64,000 nucleotides of DNA from Klebsiella pneumoniae (GTDB lineage Bacteria; Pseudomonadota; Gammaproteobacteria; Pseudomonadales; UBA5518): positions 58,864 through 122,863 of the forward strand of contig CAMAXE010000010.1 of the NCBI GenBank assembly GCA_945862145.1, given 5' to 3'. Under the pieces are notes generated by a model. It searched no databases. It was not told the origin of the DNA and saw only the letters and a program-made list of their open reading frames with translations. Position 1 is the stretch's first letter. Each line of letters starts with the position of its first letter. This document shows positions 63,897-64,000 of this stretch, piece by piece. Position numbers and translations under genes: made by a program.

Positions 63897-64000
63897 GTCG
63901 CGGGCATGGCCTGCTCCTACGAGGGGGACTCGCGGGCATGGCCCGCTCCTACGGGGGGCAGTCGCGGGCATGGCCCGCTCCTACGGGGGGCAGTCGCGGG
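63897..64000. repeat. REP hairpins, second block, cut by window end
   Basis: Units begin at 63897, 63929 and 63961, with a partial fourth at 63993, about 32 bases apart. They share GCGGGCATGGCCCGCTCCTA, except that the first unit has one change in the right arm. The last full units are separated by an identical GGGGGGCA linker, so the array is growing by tandem duplication. Confidence 0.85.

Noticed and set aside
63897..64000. A CRISPR array
   Set aside because: The period is about 32 bases, but the whole unit including the linker repeats; there are no unique spacers and no cas genes.

Overview
The window looks like a GC-rich gammaproteobacterial chromosome, most probably from the wider Pseudomonadales/Cellvibrionales grade. 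Evidence: blocks in Pseudomonas-like order (guaB-guaA, tadA-mltF-purL, secD-secF-suhB-trmJ-iscR-iscS, ndk-rlmN-pilW-rodZ-ispG-hisS-yfgM-bamB-der), outer-membrane proteins (TonB receptor, BamB, barrel proteins, lipoproteins), FimV and PilW homologues, and REP-type hairpins. The lineage is inferred from gene content by eye, not from a phylogeny.

Region 1 (1-14.1 kb) is accessory and mosaic. It opens with the 3' part of a large multidomain enzyme: a FadD3-like adenylation domain, a carrier protein, a thioesterase and a Baeyer-Villiger monooxygenase in one chain, with an actinobacterial look. Then come a TonB-dependent receptor, a cardiolipin synthase, a secreted orphan, an orphan protein next to an FAD monooxygenase, an outer-membrane barrel protein, a broken barrel gene with two lesions, and a fragment of an IS1595-like transposase.

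Region 2 (14.1-27.6 kb) is ordinary lipid and cofactor metabolism: alcohol dehydrogenase, RibB with a degenerate RibA domain, a stand-alone FimV N-terminal domain, MaoC hydratase, EVE protein, patatin, nitronate monooxygenase, LEA-type lipoprotein, SDR, HNH nuclease, a histone H1-like basic protein, histidine phosphatase plus acyl-CoA-type phosphotransferase, a FapA/DUF342 protein and MsrA.

Region 3 (27.7-37.5 kb) starts with guaB-guaA under a clear sigma-70 promoter. An accessory segment follows: a HigB/HigA pair with a coupled DUF429-like gene, an OafA-type acyltransferase of lower GC, a small tyrosine-coordinated haem protein, an SDR and a DUF1214 protein, separated by structured intergenic DNA with perfect palindromes.

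Region 4 (37.6-59.5 kb) is the conserved core: tadA, mltF, purL, secDF, suhB, trmJ, iscR, iscS, ndk, rlmN, pilW, rodZ, ispG, hisS, yfgM, bamB, der and a group 3 globin. The ISC locus is reduced. iscU, iscA, hscBA, fdx and iscX are absent between iscS and ndk. IscS lacks the C-terminal tail that contacts IscU, and IscR has lost nearly all of its [2Fe-2S] ligands. RodZ lacks its periplasmic domain.

Region 5 (59.5-64 kb) is an acyl-CoA degradation cluster: a FadD19-like ligase, an EchA19-like hydratase, a nitroreductase-family protein and an isomerase-type crotonase, which resembles mycobacterial steroid side-chain catabolism. It ends in a tract of REP hairpins running off the window. The most unusual signals are the A-T-TE-BVMO fusion and the coordinated decay of the ISC module.
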